In this document: positions 8,562-18,386 of the stretch, one piece after another
How positions within the stretch are numbered: the stretch's first letter is position 1
How the letters are laid out: each line of letters begins with the position of its first letter
Assembly: GCF_007993035.1 (NCBI RefSeq)
Contig: NZ_VOOS01000004.1
Span: forward strand, 186,001-250,000
DNA: 64,000 bases
Source: Vicingus serpentipes
Lineage (GTDB): Bacteria; Bacteroidota; Bacteroidia; Flavobacteriales_E; Vicingaceae
Direction: 5' to 3'
Notes under the pieces: generated by a model
The model's database searches: none
What the model was told of the DNA's origin: nothing
The model's input: the letters and a program-made list of their open reading frames with translations, nothing else
Position numbers and translations under genes: made by a program

Positions 8562-9401
8562 ATGAGTCTTTTTTTAGGTCGGGAATTGGTTATTGCAACC
8601 ATGCATAAAAAAGAAAATGTTATTGGTCCTTTAGTAGCTTCCAAACTTGGAGTACGACCTTTTGCTCCTGAAAATATTAATACAGATTGTTTAGGTACTT
8701 TTACTGGAGAGGTTGAACGCAAAGCTGACCCTTTAACTACAGCGAGGCAAAAGTGTGAAATAGCAATGGAGCTGACTGGTTGCGATTTAGCTATTGCAAG
8801 CGAAGGTTCTTTTGGAATGCACCCTTCTTTAATTTTTGTTCCTGGAAATGAGGAATTAGTTATTCTTATAGACAAAAAAAACAATCTTGAAATTATTGGA
8901 AAAAAGCTAAGCACTGAAACCAATTTTGATGCACAACTTTGTGAAAGTTGGGAAGACCTAGAAACTTTTGCAAAAAAAGTACACTTTCCTGAGCATGGCT
9001 TAATTATAAGAAACACTCAAAATGATATTACCCAAATCCATAAAGGAATTAGTAATTGGGTAGATTTAAAAAAAGCATTTGAACAAATTAAGAAAAACTA
9101 CAACCATGCCTATGTAGAAACTGACATGAGAGCTTTATATAACCCTACAAGAATGAATGTCATTTCTGAAGCAACCGAAAACATGCTGTATAAAGCGCTA
9201 ACAACATGTGAAAAATGTAATACTCCAGGGTTTGGTGTTATTGACATTATACAAGGGTTACCATGCGAAAGTTGTAATGAACCAACACAATCTATAATGT
9301 TTTTTGTTAATGGTTGTACTAAATGTGGGTTTAGTATAAAGTCACCAAATCCTGATAAAATATCAGAAGATCCAATGTATTGTAACTATTGTAATCCTTA
9401 G
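8562..9401 (+). CDS. DUF6671-like protein with C-terminal CxxC zinc knuckles
   Basis: A 279-residue cytoplasmic protein starting 17 bp after dabA, so probably the last gene of the dab operon. Residues 1-200 form one compact domain with ATMHKKE, a TARQKC segment and LAIASEGSFGMHPSL. The last 75 residues hold four CxxC pairs (CEKC, CESC, CTKC, CNYC), which suggests one or two zinc ribbons. I believe this is the family called DUF6671, but I cannot check. The pattern 'NP-like K ... E...A..K ... D.AIASEGS' is loosely reminiscent of the inosine/xanthosine triphosphatase (DUF84/YjjX) fold. That resemblance is speculative. No function is assigned. Confidence 0.6.
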   Translation: MSLFLGRELVIATMHKKENVIGPLVASKLGVRPFAPENINTDCLGTFTGEVERKADPLTTARQKCEIAMELTGCDLAIASEGSFGMHPSLIFVPGNEELVILIDKKNNLEIIGKKLSTETNFDAQLCESWEDLETFAKKVHFPEHGLIIRNTQNDITQIHKGISNWVDLKKAFEQIKKNYNHAYVETDMRALYNPTRMNVISEATENMLYKALTTCEKCNTPGFGVIDIIQGLPCESCNEPTQSIMFFVNGCTKCGFSIKSPNPDKISEDPMYCNYCNP

Positions 9402-9504
9402 GCCAGTAAACTTAACTGAAAAAATAAGTCTTTAACTCTTTTAAAAATACTGAAATATATTCTATTTGAAAATTTTGTACCTTAGTAGGTTATAACTTGT
9501 TGAT

Positions 9505-12500
9505 TTGAAGTTAATAGCTTGCATATTTTTCCTTTTTTTATGTCAATTTACATTGGCACAAAATACCTATTTATCGTTTACCGAAAATAAAGGACAATGG
9601 AACAATAACGTACAGTATAGAGCTAAACTGCCTGCAGGAGATTTATTTTTAGAATCAAATAAATTAACATATCAGTTTTATAGAGAAACTGATTTAGAAA
9701 GAATTGATGACCTACACCATGGAACACTAGTGAACCCTTCAAAAGAAGATTCAATAATTAATTTACATGCTTTTAATGTAACATTTGTAAATTCATTAGT
9801 TCCAAAATTAACAGCAACCAAACCATTATCAACCTACGAAAACTATTATTTAGGTAACGATAAAAATAAATGGGCTAGTAATGTAAAGAAATATCAAGAA
9901 GTAGAGTATCGAGAACTTTATAAAGGAATTAACTTAAAGTTTTACCAAAGCAACAACACGCTTAAATACGACTTTATTATAGCTCCAAATAAAGATGTAA
10001 CTCAAATAAAACTTAAATATAAAGGAGCTGAAAGTACAACTATCAAGGATGGTCACTTATACATTAAAACATCAGTAAACACCTTAATCGAAAATAAACC
10101 TTTTGCTTATCAAAAAATTAATGGAACAAAAAAAGAGGTTCCGTGTAATTATGTATTAAAAAACAACACTCTCTCATTTGAGTTTCCAAAAGGATATGAT
10201 AAAAACTTCACTTTAATAATTGACCCTGCGCTAATCTTTGCTTCATATTCTGGAGCAGAAGTTGGAAATTGGGGTTTTACATCTACTTATGATGAAACTG
10301 GCCATTTGTATGGGGCAGGTGTAGTGTTTGGTGTGGGTTACCCAGTAACAACAGGAGCTTTGCAGTTGTTTTTTAATGGTGGTTCAAGAGATGCTTCTAT
10401 CTCTAAATTTTCACCAGACGGAACTACACTAATTTACTCCACCTACCTAGGTGGTATTGGAGAAGATAATCCTCATAGTTTAATTGTAGATAATAATGAT
10501 AATTTAGTTGTTTTTGGTACAACTGCATCTCCTAACTTTCCAGTATATTCAACAGCATATGACGATACCTTAAATGGTACTTATGATATTTTTGTTTCAA
10601 AAATTAGTAGTGATGGAACCGCTTTATTAGGCTCATCATTTATTGGCGGTAGTGGTATTGATGGCTTAAACAAAGGGAACCCTTTAAAATACAATTATGC
10701 TGATGATTATAGAGGAGAGGTTGTCGTAGATGAAAACAACAATATTTTTGTTGCTAGCACGACCCTTTCAACTGATTTTCCAACAACGGCTGGTGTGATT
10801 AAACCTAACTTTATAAGCGGAGACAATGGACAAAATGCTTGTGTTTTTAAATTAAATCCTTCTCTTGATTCGCTCATATGGTCAACTTATTTTGGTGGAA
10901 ACATGGATGATGCTGCTTATTCTCTTCAGTTTGATAAAATAGGGAATATTCTTTTTACTGGCGGCACAAAAAGTTGGGATTTGCCTACATCTGCTAGCGC
11001 TATAAATCCAATTCTTGGTGGTATAATGGATGGTTATATTGTTAAAATGACTTCTGATGCCACCTCGCTAATAGCTTGTACTTACATAGGAACTGAAGAA
11101 TTAGATCAAACCTATTTTGTTCAGCTGGATACAGCTGATAATATTTATGTTGTTGGTCAAACTGAGGGAGTTTACCCAATAACTCCTGCAACAGTTTATA
11201 ACGATAGTAATAGCGGCCAGTTTATCCATAAATTAACACCTGATTTATCTTCAACTGTTTTTTCAACTACATTTGGAACAAGTTCAGGGGAAGTTGACAT
11301 CTCTTTATCTGCATTTTTAGTCAATAATTGTAATTATATTCTAATCTCTGGATGGGGAGGATCTTTAAATGCAACTTATGCTCTAGCAGATTACAGTACT
11401 ACTAATGGGTTGCCTATCACTCCAAATGCAGTTCAAAATACAACTGATGGTAACGATTATTATTTAGCTATGTTTAGTGAAGATGCTAACCAATTATTAA
11501 TGGGCACTTTTTTTGGTGGCTCAGACAGTAGAGAGCATGTTGATGGTGGAACTAGTCGTTTTGATAAAAAGGGAATAGTATATCAAGCTGTTTGCGCAGG
11601 TTGCTTTGGAAACAACGATTTTCCGACCACTCCAGGTGCTTACTCAAACATAAATGGAACATCCTTACCTGGGATTAGCTCTCAATGTAATTTAGGTGTA
11701 TTCAAAATAAACTTAACTAAGCTAACTGTTGATGCAGAAGTATATACCACTCCCTATTATTGTGTTGGTGATACAGTGCATTTTCAAAACTTAAGTATTG
11801 GTGGGTATAATTATTACTGGGAATTCGATGATGGCAATTCATCTACAGAATTTGAGCCATTCCATGTATTTGACTCCGCCGGAACTTATCATGTTATGCT
11901 TACTTCTATAGATTCTATTGCTTGTATATTAACCGATTCCGATTACGTTGATATATATATTTCTCCTCCCCCAACAGCTTCTATTACACCAGTTGTTGGT
12001 GTTTGTAAAGGTGATAGTATAGAATTAAATGCTACCGGAGGTGAGTTTTATTATTGGTTATCATCCTATCACATTTCCGACTCATTAATCGAAAATCCTA
12101 TCGTTTGGCCCGATACATCAACCACTTACACTGTTGTTGTTGGAGACTCTTGCGGTATTGATACTGCTTCTATTTTCATCGAAATTTTAAATCCATCAGG
12201 AAGTATAATTCCTGACACCAGTATTTGTAGAGGTGACTCTATAGAAATAGAGGCTTTTTATGGTAAATATTATTTATGGTCTCCTGATTCCACATTAAGT
12301 TTAAACGATATTTCCAACCCTATTGCATCACCTTATTATACAACAAATTATAATGTTAGCATCACTGATTTAAATAATTGTGTGAAAGATACATTCATGA
12401 CCCTTTATGTAGATACTTTATTGCCTCAAGCAGTTGCATCAAACGATACAAGTTTGTGCTTTGGACAAGAAGTAGAGTTATATGTAGATGGAGGGCAAAA

Positions 12501-13383
12501 CTATAACTGGAGTCCTTCAAGCTCACTAAACAACCCATCTTTTTCAAACCCCATAGCAAGCCCAACAAACACAACGTTATATACAGTTTCTTCATCAAAC
12601 GGATGTGGAATTGCTTATGACTCTGTTTTAGTATCAGTTCACCAAGTTATAGCTTCAATTGTAAGTGATTCAGCAGTATGCATTGGAGAAACTGTTAGCC
12701 TTTGGGCTTCTGGAGGAGATTCCTATTTTTGGGAGCCTAGTTTTTTATTTTCAAACCCAACATACGCTTCAGTAAATACAAACCTCTTTTTACCAACATT
12801 ATTTAGTGTAGAGGTTTTTAAAAATATTAACTCTTCATTAATCTGTTCTCTTTCTTTGTCTGTATTTATGGACACACTTCCTTTACCTTATGTAGAATTA
12901 GGAAATGATATTAATACAAGTTGGGGGAACATAGTTACCTTATATCCTGAAACAAATGCTAATAATTATATTTGGTCTCCAAGTCAAGGATTAAGTTGTA
13001 TTAATTGCTTAAATCCAGAAGTAGATACAGAAGAAGTTAGCACCTATTCTTTAACGGTAACCTCTGATGAAGGGTGTATTAACACAGATACCATTACCAT
13101 TTCCTTCGATGGCGTCATTTATGTGCCAAACGCATTTACTCCAGATGGTGATGGGGTTAATGATGTTTTTTATGTTTATGGAAAAGATATTGTTGAGTTT
13201 GAGCTTTTGATTGTAGACCGTTGGGGGGAAGAATTGTTTTACACAAAAGATATAGATGAAGGTTGGGATGGCTACTACAGAGGAACTTTGTCAAAAGTCG
13301 AAACGTATGTCTGGAAAATTAAATATAAAGATATTCAAGGAAATCCAGGAGAACAAATAGGAACTGTTTCATTAATTCGTTAA
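9505..13383 (+). CDS. Large secreted beta-propeller/PKD protein with T9SS type B sorting domain
   Basis: A 1292-residue protein. It starts with a TTG; no ATG or GTG in frame gives the signal peptide MKLIACIFFLFLCQFTLAQ. After the signal, an ENKGQWNNNVQYRAKLPAG block of about 220 residues is followed by several SBBP-like propeller repeats (YSTYLGGIGEDNPHSL; WSTYFGGNMDDAAYSL). A PKD-like domain near 760-820 (YYWEFDDGNSSTEFEPFHVF) and several short Ig-like repeats with LCxGxxVxLxxxGG come next. It ends in a gliding-motility (CHU_C) type domain: VPNAFTPDGDGVNDVF to GTVSLIR. That domain directs export through the type IX system. Likely cell-surface or secreted, with adhesion as a possible role; the substrate is unknown. 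Confidence 0.87.
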   Translation: MKLIACIFFLFLCQFTLAQNTYLSFTENKGQWNNNVQYRAKLPAGDLFLESNKLTYQFYRETDLERIDDLHHGTLVNPSKEDSIINLHAFNVTFVNSLVPKLTATKPLSTYENYYLGNDKNKWASNVKKYQEVEYRELYKGINLKFYQSNNTLKYDFIIAPNKDVTQIKLKYKGAESTTIKDGHLYIKTSVNTLIENKPFAYQKINGTKKEVPCNYVLKNNTLSFEFPKGYDKNFTLIIDPALIFASYSGAEVGNWGFTSTYDETGHLYGAGVVFGVGYPVTTGALQLFFNGGSRDASISKFSPDGTTLIYSTYLGGIGEDNPHSLIVDNNDNLVVFGTTASPNFPVYSTAYDDTLNGTYDIFVSKISSDGTALLGSSFIGGSGIDGLNKGNPLKYNYADDYRGEVVVDENNNIFVASTTLSTDFPTTAGVIKPNFISGDNGQNACVFKLNPSLDSLIWSTYFGGNMDDAAYSLQFDKIGNILFTGGTKSWDLPTSASAINPILGGIMDGYIVKMTSDATSLIACTYIGTEELDQTYFVQLDTADNIYVVGQTEGVYPITPATVYNDSNSGQFIHKLTPDLSSTVFSTTFGTSSGEVDISLSAFLVNNCNYILISGWGGSLNATYALADYSTTNGLPITPNAVQNTTDGNDYYLAMFSEDANQLLMGTFFGGSDSREHVDGGTSRFDKKGIVYQAVCAGCFGNNDFPTTPGAYSNINGTSLPGISSQCNLGVFKINLTKLTVDAEVYTTPYYCVGDTVHFQNLSIGGYNYYWEFDDGNSSTEFEPFHVFDSAGTYHVMLTSIDSIACILTDSDYVDIYISPPPTASITPVVGVCKGDSIELNATGGEFYYWLSSYHISDSLIENPIVWPDTSTTYTVVVGDSCGIDTASIFIEILNPSGSIIPDTSICRGDSIEIEAFYGKYYLWSPDSTLSLNDISNPIASPYYTTNYNVSITDLNNCVKDTFMTLYVDTLLPQAVASNDTSLCFGQEVELYVDGGQNYNWSPSSSLNNPSFSNPIASPTNTTLYTVSSSNGCGIAYDSVLVSVHQVIASIVSDSAVCIGETVSLWASGGDSYFWEPSFLFSNPTYASVNTNLFLPTLFSVEVFKNINSSLICSLSLSVFMDTLPLPYVELGNDINTSWGNIVTLYPETNANNYIWSPSQGLSCINCLNPEVDTEEVSTYSLTVTSDEGCINTDTITISFDGVIYVPNAFTPDGDGVNDVFYVYGKDIVEFELLIVDRWGEELFYTKDIDEGWDGYYRGTLSKVETYVWKIKYKDIQGNPGEQIGTVSLIR

Positions 13384-13400
13384 ATATTCTTTTGTTTTTA

Positions 13401-13408
13401 TACTTTTG
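13401..13408 (+). promoter_or_regulatory. -7 promoter element of the TPR lipoprotein gene
   Basis: TACTTTTG matches the Bacteroidota -7 box TAnnTTTG exactly. A start point near 13413 would make the ATG at 13414 leaderless and supports the ATG at 13444, which opens a proper lipoprotein signal. No good -33 element is seen. Confidence 0.5.
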
Positions 13409-13443
13409 GAATAATGATTGTACTTAAAATCAAAACTAAAATT

Positions 13444-14595
13444 ATGAGAACTCTTTTTATACTTTTTTTATCCTTATCAACTATTATTGCTTGTAAATCA
13501 TCTTCTAAACATTTAGCTAAAGGTGATTATGATGCTGCGATGCAAAAATCAGCAAAAAAAATAATGAAAGATGCTGGGAATTTTGAAGAAGTAGATGTGT
13601 TTAATGATGCATACAGAATGGCATACATCCAAGATAACGCAGCAGTAACTCGTTTAAAAAAACAAGGAAATCCAGCTAATTGGGCAACCTTATTTACAAT
13701 TTATACTCGCATGAATAAAAGGCAATTGTTGGCTGAATCTTTACCTGTTGTTGGTATTAATTTCGATAAACAAGACTTTATTTCTGAAATAGAAAATGCC
13801 AGACTAAAAGCAGCGGAGTATGCTTATGCGAAAGGAACTGAACTTTTAGCTACAAATGATAAATTAAAAGCAAGAGAAGCTTACGAACGCTTTTTAGAAA
13901 CAAAAAGATTTGCCGATAACTTTAAAGATGTTGATGCAAAAATTGAGGAATCAAAATATTTAGGAACAACAAATGTATTTTTTACTATTGAAGACAATGC
14001 CGATGTTGTTGCTCCAAAACAATTAATTGATGAACTTCAAATTATTGAAGTAAATGATTTAGATCAAGGGTGGTTAAACTATGATAATTATGTTGACACT
14101 TCAATAAATTACCACTACTCTATTATCTTATCAATGGAACAAATATTAGTATCCCCTGAAGAAGTAAAAGAAAGTGTAAGCATAGAAACAAAAGAGGTAG
14201 AAGATGGGTTTAGTTATATGTTAGATCAAAATGGAAATGTTAAAAAAGACAGCTTAGGAAATGATATTAAACTTCCTAATTACAAAACAATTAGATGTAA
14301 TGTTACTAGGGTTCATCAACGAAAGTCTGCAAGAATTTCTGGAAACATTAATTATTACGATAACATGAATAATAAATTAATGAAAAAAGAGCCGATTACT
14401 TCTGATGCTTTATTTGAACATTTTTACACTATAGCAAGGGGAGATTTAAATGCGTTAAGCCCTAAAACTGCTAGTGAACTTCAGAGTGAACCAGTTCCTT
14501 TTCCTCCAAGCGAAGGTTTAATTATTCAGGCTGGCAATGTACTTAAAGGAATGACTAAAGATATTATTATAAACAATAAAACATATTTGAAGTAA
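13444..14595 (+). CDS. TPR-like lipoprotein of unknown function
   Basis: 383 residues from the ATG at 13444. That start gives a clean lipoprotein signal (MRTLFILFLSLSTIIAC) with the lipobox cysteine at the end. The earlier ATG at 13414 adds ten residues ahead of it and lies on top of the promoter. After the lipid anchor come KHLAKGDYDAAMQKSAKKI and EAYERFLETKRFADNF, which look like tetratricopeptide helices. The second half is beta-rich with a CNVTRVHQRKSARISGNINY segment. Similar lipoproteins are common in Bacteroidota but have no established role. Probably anchored in the outer membrane facing the periplasm. Confidence 0.75.
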   Translation: MRTLFILFLSLSTIIACKSSSKHLAKGDYDAAMQKSAKKIMKDAGNFEEVDVFNDAYRMAYIQDNAAVTRLKKQGNPANWATLFTIYTRMNKRQLLAESLPVVGINFDKQDFISEIENARLKAAEYAYAKGTELLATNDKLKAREAYERFLETKRFADNFKDVDAKIEESKYLGTTNVFFTIEDNADVVAPKQLIDELQIIEVNDLDQGWLNYDNYVDTSINYHYSIILSMEQILVSPEEVKESVSIETKEVEDGFSYMLDQNGNVKKDSLGNDIKLPNYKTIRCNVTRVHQRKSARISGNINYYDNMNNKLMKKEPITSDALFEHFYTIARGDLNALSPKTASELQSEPVPFPPSEGLIIQAGNVLKGMTKDIIINNKTYLK

Positions 14596-15375
14596 TTAGA
14601 TGTAAACTTCAAAATCATCAGCGTCTAAACCTACAGGAAACTTTTCTCGAAAATCTTCTAGTGCTTGTTTATTGAGCTCTATTGTTACAGTTTCGTTTAA
14701 CTTTGTTTTAATATTGCTAATTGAATTTCCTTTAGGATCAATTACTGCAGAATTACCAGAATAACTGATGTCTTTACCGTCAAACCCTACTCTATTGACT
14801 CCAACAACATAAACTTGATTTTCAATCGCTCTTGCTTCTAGCAACTTATACCAAGGCTCTTTTCTTGCCTCTGGCCAATTTGCTACATAAATTAAGCAAT
14901 CAAATGCAGGTAAAGAATTTCTGCTCCATACTGGAAATCGTAAATCATAGCAAATCAAAGGACATACTTTCCAGCCTTTCCATTCAACAATCAATCGTTC
15001 TTCACCAGCAGTAAAATGTTTGTCTTCTTCTGCCATTCTAAACAAATGCCTCTTATCATAAGTAAGAACATTTTCATCAGGTTGTACCCAAAGTAAACGA
15101 TTAAAATATTTACCTTCTTCCTCAATTATTATACTCCCAGTTATTACAGCATTTTTTTTAACAGCTAATTGTTTCATCCATTTTACTGATTTGCCATCCA
15201 TTTTTTCAGCCAATTTTACTGACTCCATAGAAAATCCAGTAGTAAACATTTCGGGCAAAACAACAATATCTGTTTGCTCATTAATAGCTTCTATTTTCTT
15301 AGCAAACATTGCTAAATTTTCTTCAACATTTTCCCAGTGTAATTCCGATTGTATTATTGTAATTTTTAAATTCAT
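14596..15375 (-). CDS. Nitrilase-superfamily amidohydrolase, omega-amidase-like
   Basis: A 259-residue protein with the full nitrilase-superfamily triad: Glu42 in LPEMFTTGFSM, Lys108 in TYDKRHLF, Cys142 in LICYDLRFPVWSR. The 'FTTGFSM' and 'YDLRFP' forms match YafV/omega-amidase (Nit2-like) enzymes, which hydrolyse alpha-ketoglutaramate or alpha-ketosuccinamate. Its start overlaps the end of the upstream TPR/PD40 gene by four bases, so it is translationally coupled. An aminotransferase of the methionine/glutamine type lies at the head of the same gene set. That fits removal of the keto-amide made when glutamine serves as amino donor (family knowledge plus inference). Confidence 0.85.
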   Translation of the reverse strand: MNLKITIIQSELHWENVEENLAMFAKKIEAINEQTDIVVLPEMFTTGFSMESVKLAEKMDGKSVKWMKQLAVKKNAVITGSIIIEEEGKYFNRLLWVQPDENVLTYDKRHLFRMAEEDKHFTAGEERLIVEWKGWKVCPLICYDLRFPVWSRNSLPAFDCLIYVANWPEARKEPWYKLLEARAIENQVYVVGVNRVGFDGKDISYSGNSAVIDPKGNSISNIKTKLNETVTIELNKQALEDFREKFPVGLDADDFEVYI

Positions 15376-18323
15376 TCTTCTACATAAAATATATCATCAA
15401 AAGGAGAATTAATAGGAGCACCTAAATTTTTTGGCCGATCCCAAGTATTTAACTTTTCGTTCCAATCCGATTTAAAAATATCGTATCCTCCCATGCTTCC
15501 ATGTTCAGTTGAAGAAAAATATAAGGTTTTACCATCTGGTGTTAAAAAAGGAAAATCTTCGTCTCCTAAAGAATTTATCGCCCCCCCTAAATTAGTAGGT
15601 GTTGACCATGTATTGTCAGGCAATTTTTTCATTAAAAAGATATCTTTCCCATTCTCCCCATTTTCTCCATAGCTAGCATAATAAATAACTGTTTTATTTT
15701 TGTCTAAATACATTGTTGGTTTAAATCCTTCTTTTTTATCTTTTGCGGTTGTCATGTCATCAGGTGCTAATAAAAATTTTGCTTCAACATCTAACGAACC
15801 ATAAACAGTGTGAATCAACTCTTTTTTAAACTCTTTTTTAGATAATACTTCTATAGGTTTAGGAGTATTAACGATTTCTTTACCAAATAGACTTAAATTA
15901 ATAAGAGCATCTATATTATTCTTTTCTTTCTCTTTTTCGTTCGCTAATTCTTGATATTTTTTATACGCAATTACAGCCCTTTCAAATCGGTAGGCATTAT
16001 GGTTAGTTTTACCCAACATAAAAAAAACATCATAAGGTGTTGTTTTATTTTCACCTGCTTTTTCTAAAAATTTTAGCGTTTTTTCATAGTCTTTAGTTGT
16101 GTTATATAAACTTTTTCCATAATAATAACTTTGCTTAAAGTTGAGGTCAATTAATGGTGCTACTTTACTAAATTGCTCGGCACACTTTAAGTATTGCTTA
16201 TTAATAAAAAACTGTTCTGCTGAAGCTAATATTTCTTTCTGTGCAGTTGAGGGCTGATTAAACTGTTCTCTAATTGAGTTTGGCTGTATTTCAACTAAAG
16301 CAACTTTCTCTACTTCAAAATCTTTTATAGTTTTATTATAAACAGGTGCATTATCAGCTTCTTCTTTTGTAAAGTAATTATCAATATTTAATATTTCAAA
16401 AGTGCCTTCTTTTTTTAGTCTAATGTTTTGTCTTAACGCAAAAGATTCTGTTTGTGTAGGAACTGTAACATAAGCTAAATGTTGATTAAACCCATCAACC
16501 ATTACTTCAAATTCATATTTTATCCCAGGTATTAGAGCCATTAAAAAATTACCATTGTTTGCGTTTGTGTTATAAATTCCAACTACTTCTTGATTATTGG
16601 TGTTATAAACTGCTATTGAAGCACTAAAGTTTGGAATAGAATCATTTGTCATAAAATGTCCTTTTACAATTGTTAATGGAAGTGGAGACTTAGGCATATT
16701 TATATGAATTAAATTATATCCTCCTGTTGGACTTCTTCTATTGGAAACAAAATAAGCCTCATTCCCTGATAAACTAGGCATAAACATAAAATCATCATAA
16801 GGAGAGTTGATTGGGTATCCCATATTTTTAGGCTTACTCCAAACATCATTTACCGTTTCTCTTGTTGACACAAAAATATCGTAACCTCCAATGCTATTAT
16901 GTCCTTTTGAAGCAAAATAGAGTGTTTTCCCATCTAGAGTTACATAAGCATAATCTTCATCAAAAGTTGTATTAATATTTTCGCCTAAAGTTTTAGAAAT
17001 ACTCCATTTATCTCCCCCCAACAGCATGTTATAAAATAAATCTTTTCCATTTTTTTCATCTATTCCATAACTAGTTTGAATCATCTCATTTTGTTCTGTT
17101 TTAAACATTAAAAATTTTTCTTTCTTTTTCCCATCTAATGGAGAGATAAAAAAGTCTGTTTTATAACTCAACTTTTCTGATGTTAATGATGATGGTAATT
17201 CTTTAACTAGCTTACTATAATCAATGGGTGTTTTATTTAAAATTTGCATATCAAACTGCTCCTGAGTTATTAATTTGCCATTAATACAATTTTCAATGAG
17301 TCGATCTATATTGTTAACGATAATTTCATTGGGTTTTGCTTTTGCTTTATATTTCGCAAAAGCTTGCTGAGCTTTATCAAAATCTGCCCAAGAATGATAA
17401 GTCATTCCTAAATAATAATATACATCATAAGGCGTTGAATTAGATAGCGCTGCTTTTTTTAGGTATTGTAAAGAAAGCAATTTGTTTTGCTCAGTATAAT
17501 AAACCGAGACTCCTTTTCGGTAATTCACTAATTCATCATCTGGGTCAAGCATAAGTAATTCTGAATAAATTGCAGATGCTGTTTTGTAGTCTTTTTTTAA
17601 AAACGCTTTTTCAGCTTGTTCTGGTTTTTTACTTTCTGCTTCGGCTTCATTTTTTAATAATTCATCAATATTACCGAAGTCTGTTTCTGATAATTGCTTT
17701 CTTTTCTCATCAAGTAACTCTTCATTTGCTTCATAAAGCTCCACGCGACGATTGTTTTCGTTGGTTTCATCGTAAACTGTTAACAAAAATAAAGTTGGTT
17801 CTTTCTCCTCAACAAGCAATGTGTTTAAGCTTAAATTAATTCTAGAAGAATCAACCGACAACAAGATTTTTTGGGTTGAGATTTCATCATAAACATTTGT
17901 ACTTGAATAATTCGGTATTTCAACTATTTTTTTAATTGGAGCATAACCATAAGTATTAATTACAAACTCATATTTTACATTTGGAACTAATATTATTAGG
18001 TAATTACCTGTTTTAGGGTGCGTGTTATAAATTCCTACTAATTGGTCGTTTGAGATATTATAAACAGAAATTTCAGCTTTACGCATATGGCTAAAATCTT
18101 TAATTTCAAAATTACCTTTAATTACACATGAGGAAATACCACTTTGATTGGTACGAGCTTTATACATTGCCAATTTATCATCAGCACAATCTCTGTTCGA
18201 AATAAAATAATAAGCCTCTTTTTCGACAGAATCAGGCTTAATTACATTAGTTCCTATAGTAAATAATGGGAATATTTGAATAGCTATAACAACAAAACAA
18301 TGTAGTAAATTCTTCATTTTCAA
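15372..18323 (-). CDS. Secreted TPR + PD40 beta-propeller protein made of two permuted copies
   Basis: A 983-residue protein with an N-terminal signal-like stretch (residues 1-25). It consists of two copies of a unit of about 480 residues (36-521 and 522-983). Each copy runs: a single propeller strand set (EAYYFISNR / EAYFVSNRR), a carboxypeptidase-regulatory-like domain (VGIYNTHPKTGNYLI / VGIYNTNANNGNFLM), TPR repeats (PYDVYYYLGMTYHSW / PYDVFFMLGKTNHNA), then PD40 blades (LDGKTLYFASKGHNSIGGYD / PDGKTLYFSSTEHGSMGGYD). The C terminus stops just before the strand set that starts each unit. It resembles T9SS-associated PorE-like proteins but lacks their C-terminal OmpA peptidoglycan-binding domain. 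Likely periplasmic or outer-membrane associated scaffold; function unknown. Confidence 0.75.
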   Translation of the reverse strand: MKMKNLLHCFVVIAIQIFPLFTIGTNVIKPDSVEKEAYYFISNRDCADDKLAMYKARTNQSGISSCVIKGNFEIKDFSHMRKAEISVYNISNDQLVGIYNTHPKTGNYLIILVPNVKYEFVINTYGYAPIKKIVEIPNYSSTNVYDEISTQKILLSVDSSRINLSLNTLLVEEKEPTLFLLTVYDETNENNRRVELYEANEELLDEKRKQLSETDFGNIDELLKNEAEAESKKPEQAEKAFLKKDYKTASAIYSELLMLDPDDELVNYRKGVSVYYTEQNKLLSLQYLKKAALSNSTPYDVYYYLGMTYHSWADFDKAQQAFAKYKAKAKPNEIIVNNIDRLIENCINGKLITQEQFDMQILNKTPIDYSKLVKELPSSLTSEKLSYKTDFFISPLDGKKKEKFLMFKTEQNEMIQTSYGIDEKNGKDLFYNMLLGGDKWSISKTLGENINTTFDEDYAYVTLDGKTLYFASKGHNSIGGYDIFVSTRETVNDVWSKPKNMGYPINSPYDDFMFMPSLSGNEAYFVSNRRSPTGGYNLIHINMPKSPLPLTIVKGHFMTNDSIPNFSASIAVYNTNNQEVVGIYNTNANNGNFLMALIPGIKYEFEVMVDGFNQHLAYVTVPTQTESFALRQNIRLKKEGTFEILNIDNYFTKEEADNAPVYNKTIKDFEVEKVALVEIQPNSIREQFNQPSTAQKEILASAEQFFINKQYLKCAEQFSKVAPLIDLNFKQSYYYGKSLYNTTKDYEKTLKFLEKAGENKTTPYDVFFMLGKTNHNAYRFERAVIAYKKYQELANEKEKEKNNIDALINLSLFGKEIVNTPKPIEVLSKKEFKKELIHTVYGSLDVEAKFLLAPDDMTTAKDKKEGFKPTMYLDKNKTVIYYASYGENGENGKDIFLMKKLPDNTWSTPTNLGGAINSLGDEDFPFLTPDGKTLYFSSTEHGSMGGYDIFKSDWNEKLNTWDRPKNLGAPINSPFDDIFYVEE

Positions 18324-18386
18324 TCTTTAAGAAAAGATGAAAATAATAAAATTAAAAAAGAATACAGAAAAAGAGGTTAATGAGTT

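Noticed and set aside
8558-9016. A 152-codon open frame on the minus strand, Ser/Lys/Pro-rich.
   Set aside because: It lies fully antisense to the DUF6671-like gene, has no recognisable domain, and the plus-strand gene has clear CxxC motifs and operon context.
9402-9504. Two TTAAC pentamers (9412 and 9432) before the T9SS type B gene.
   Set aside because: The spacing is 20 bp rather than 11, so they do not fit the phased repeat box.
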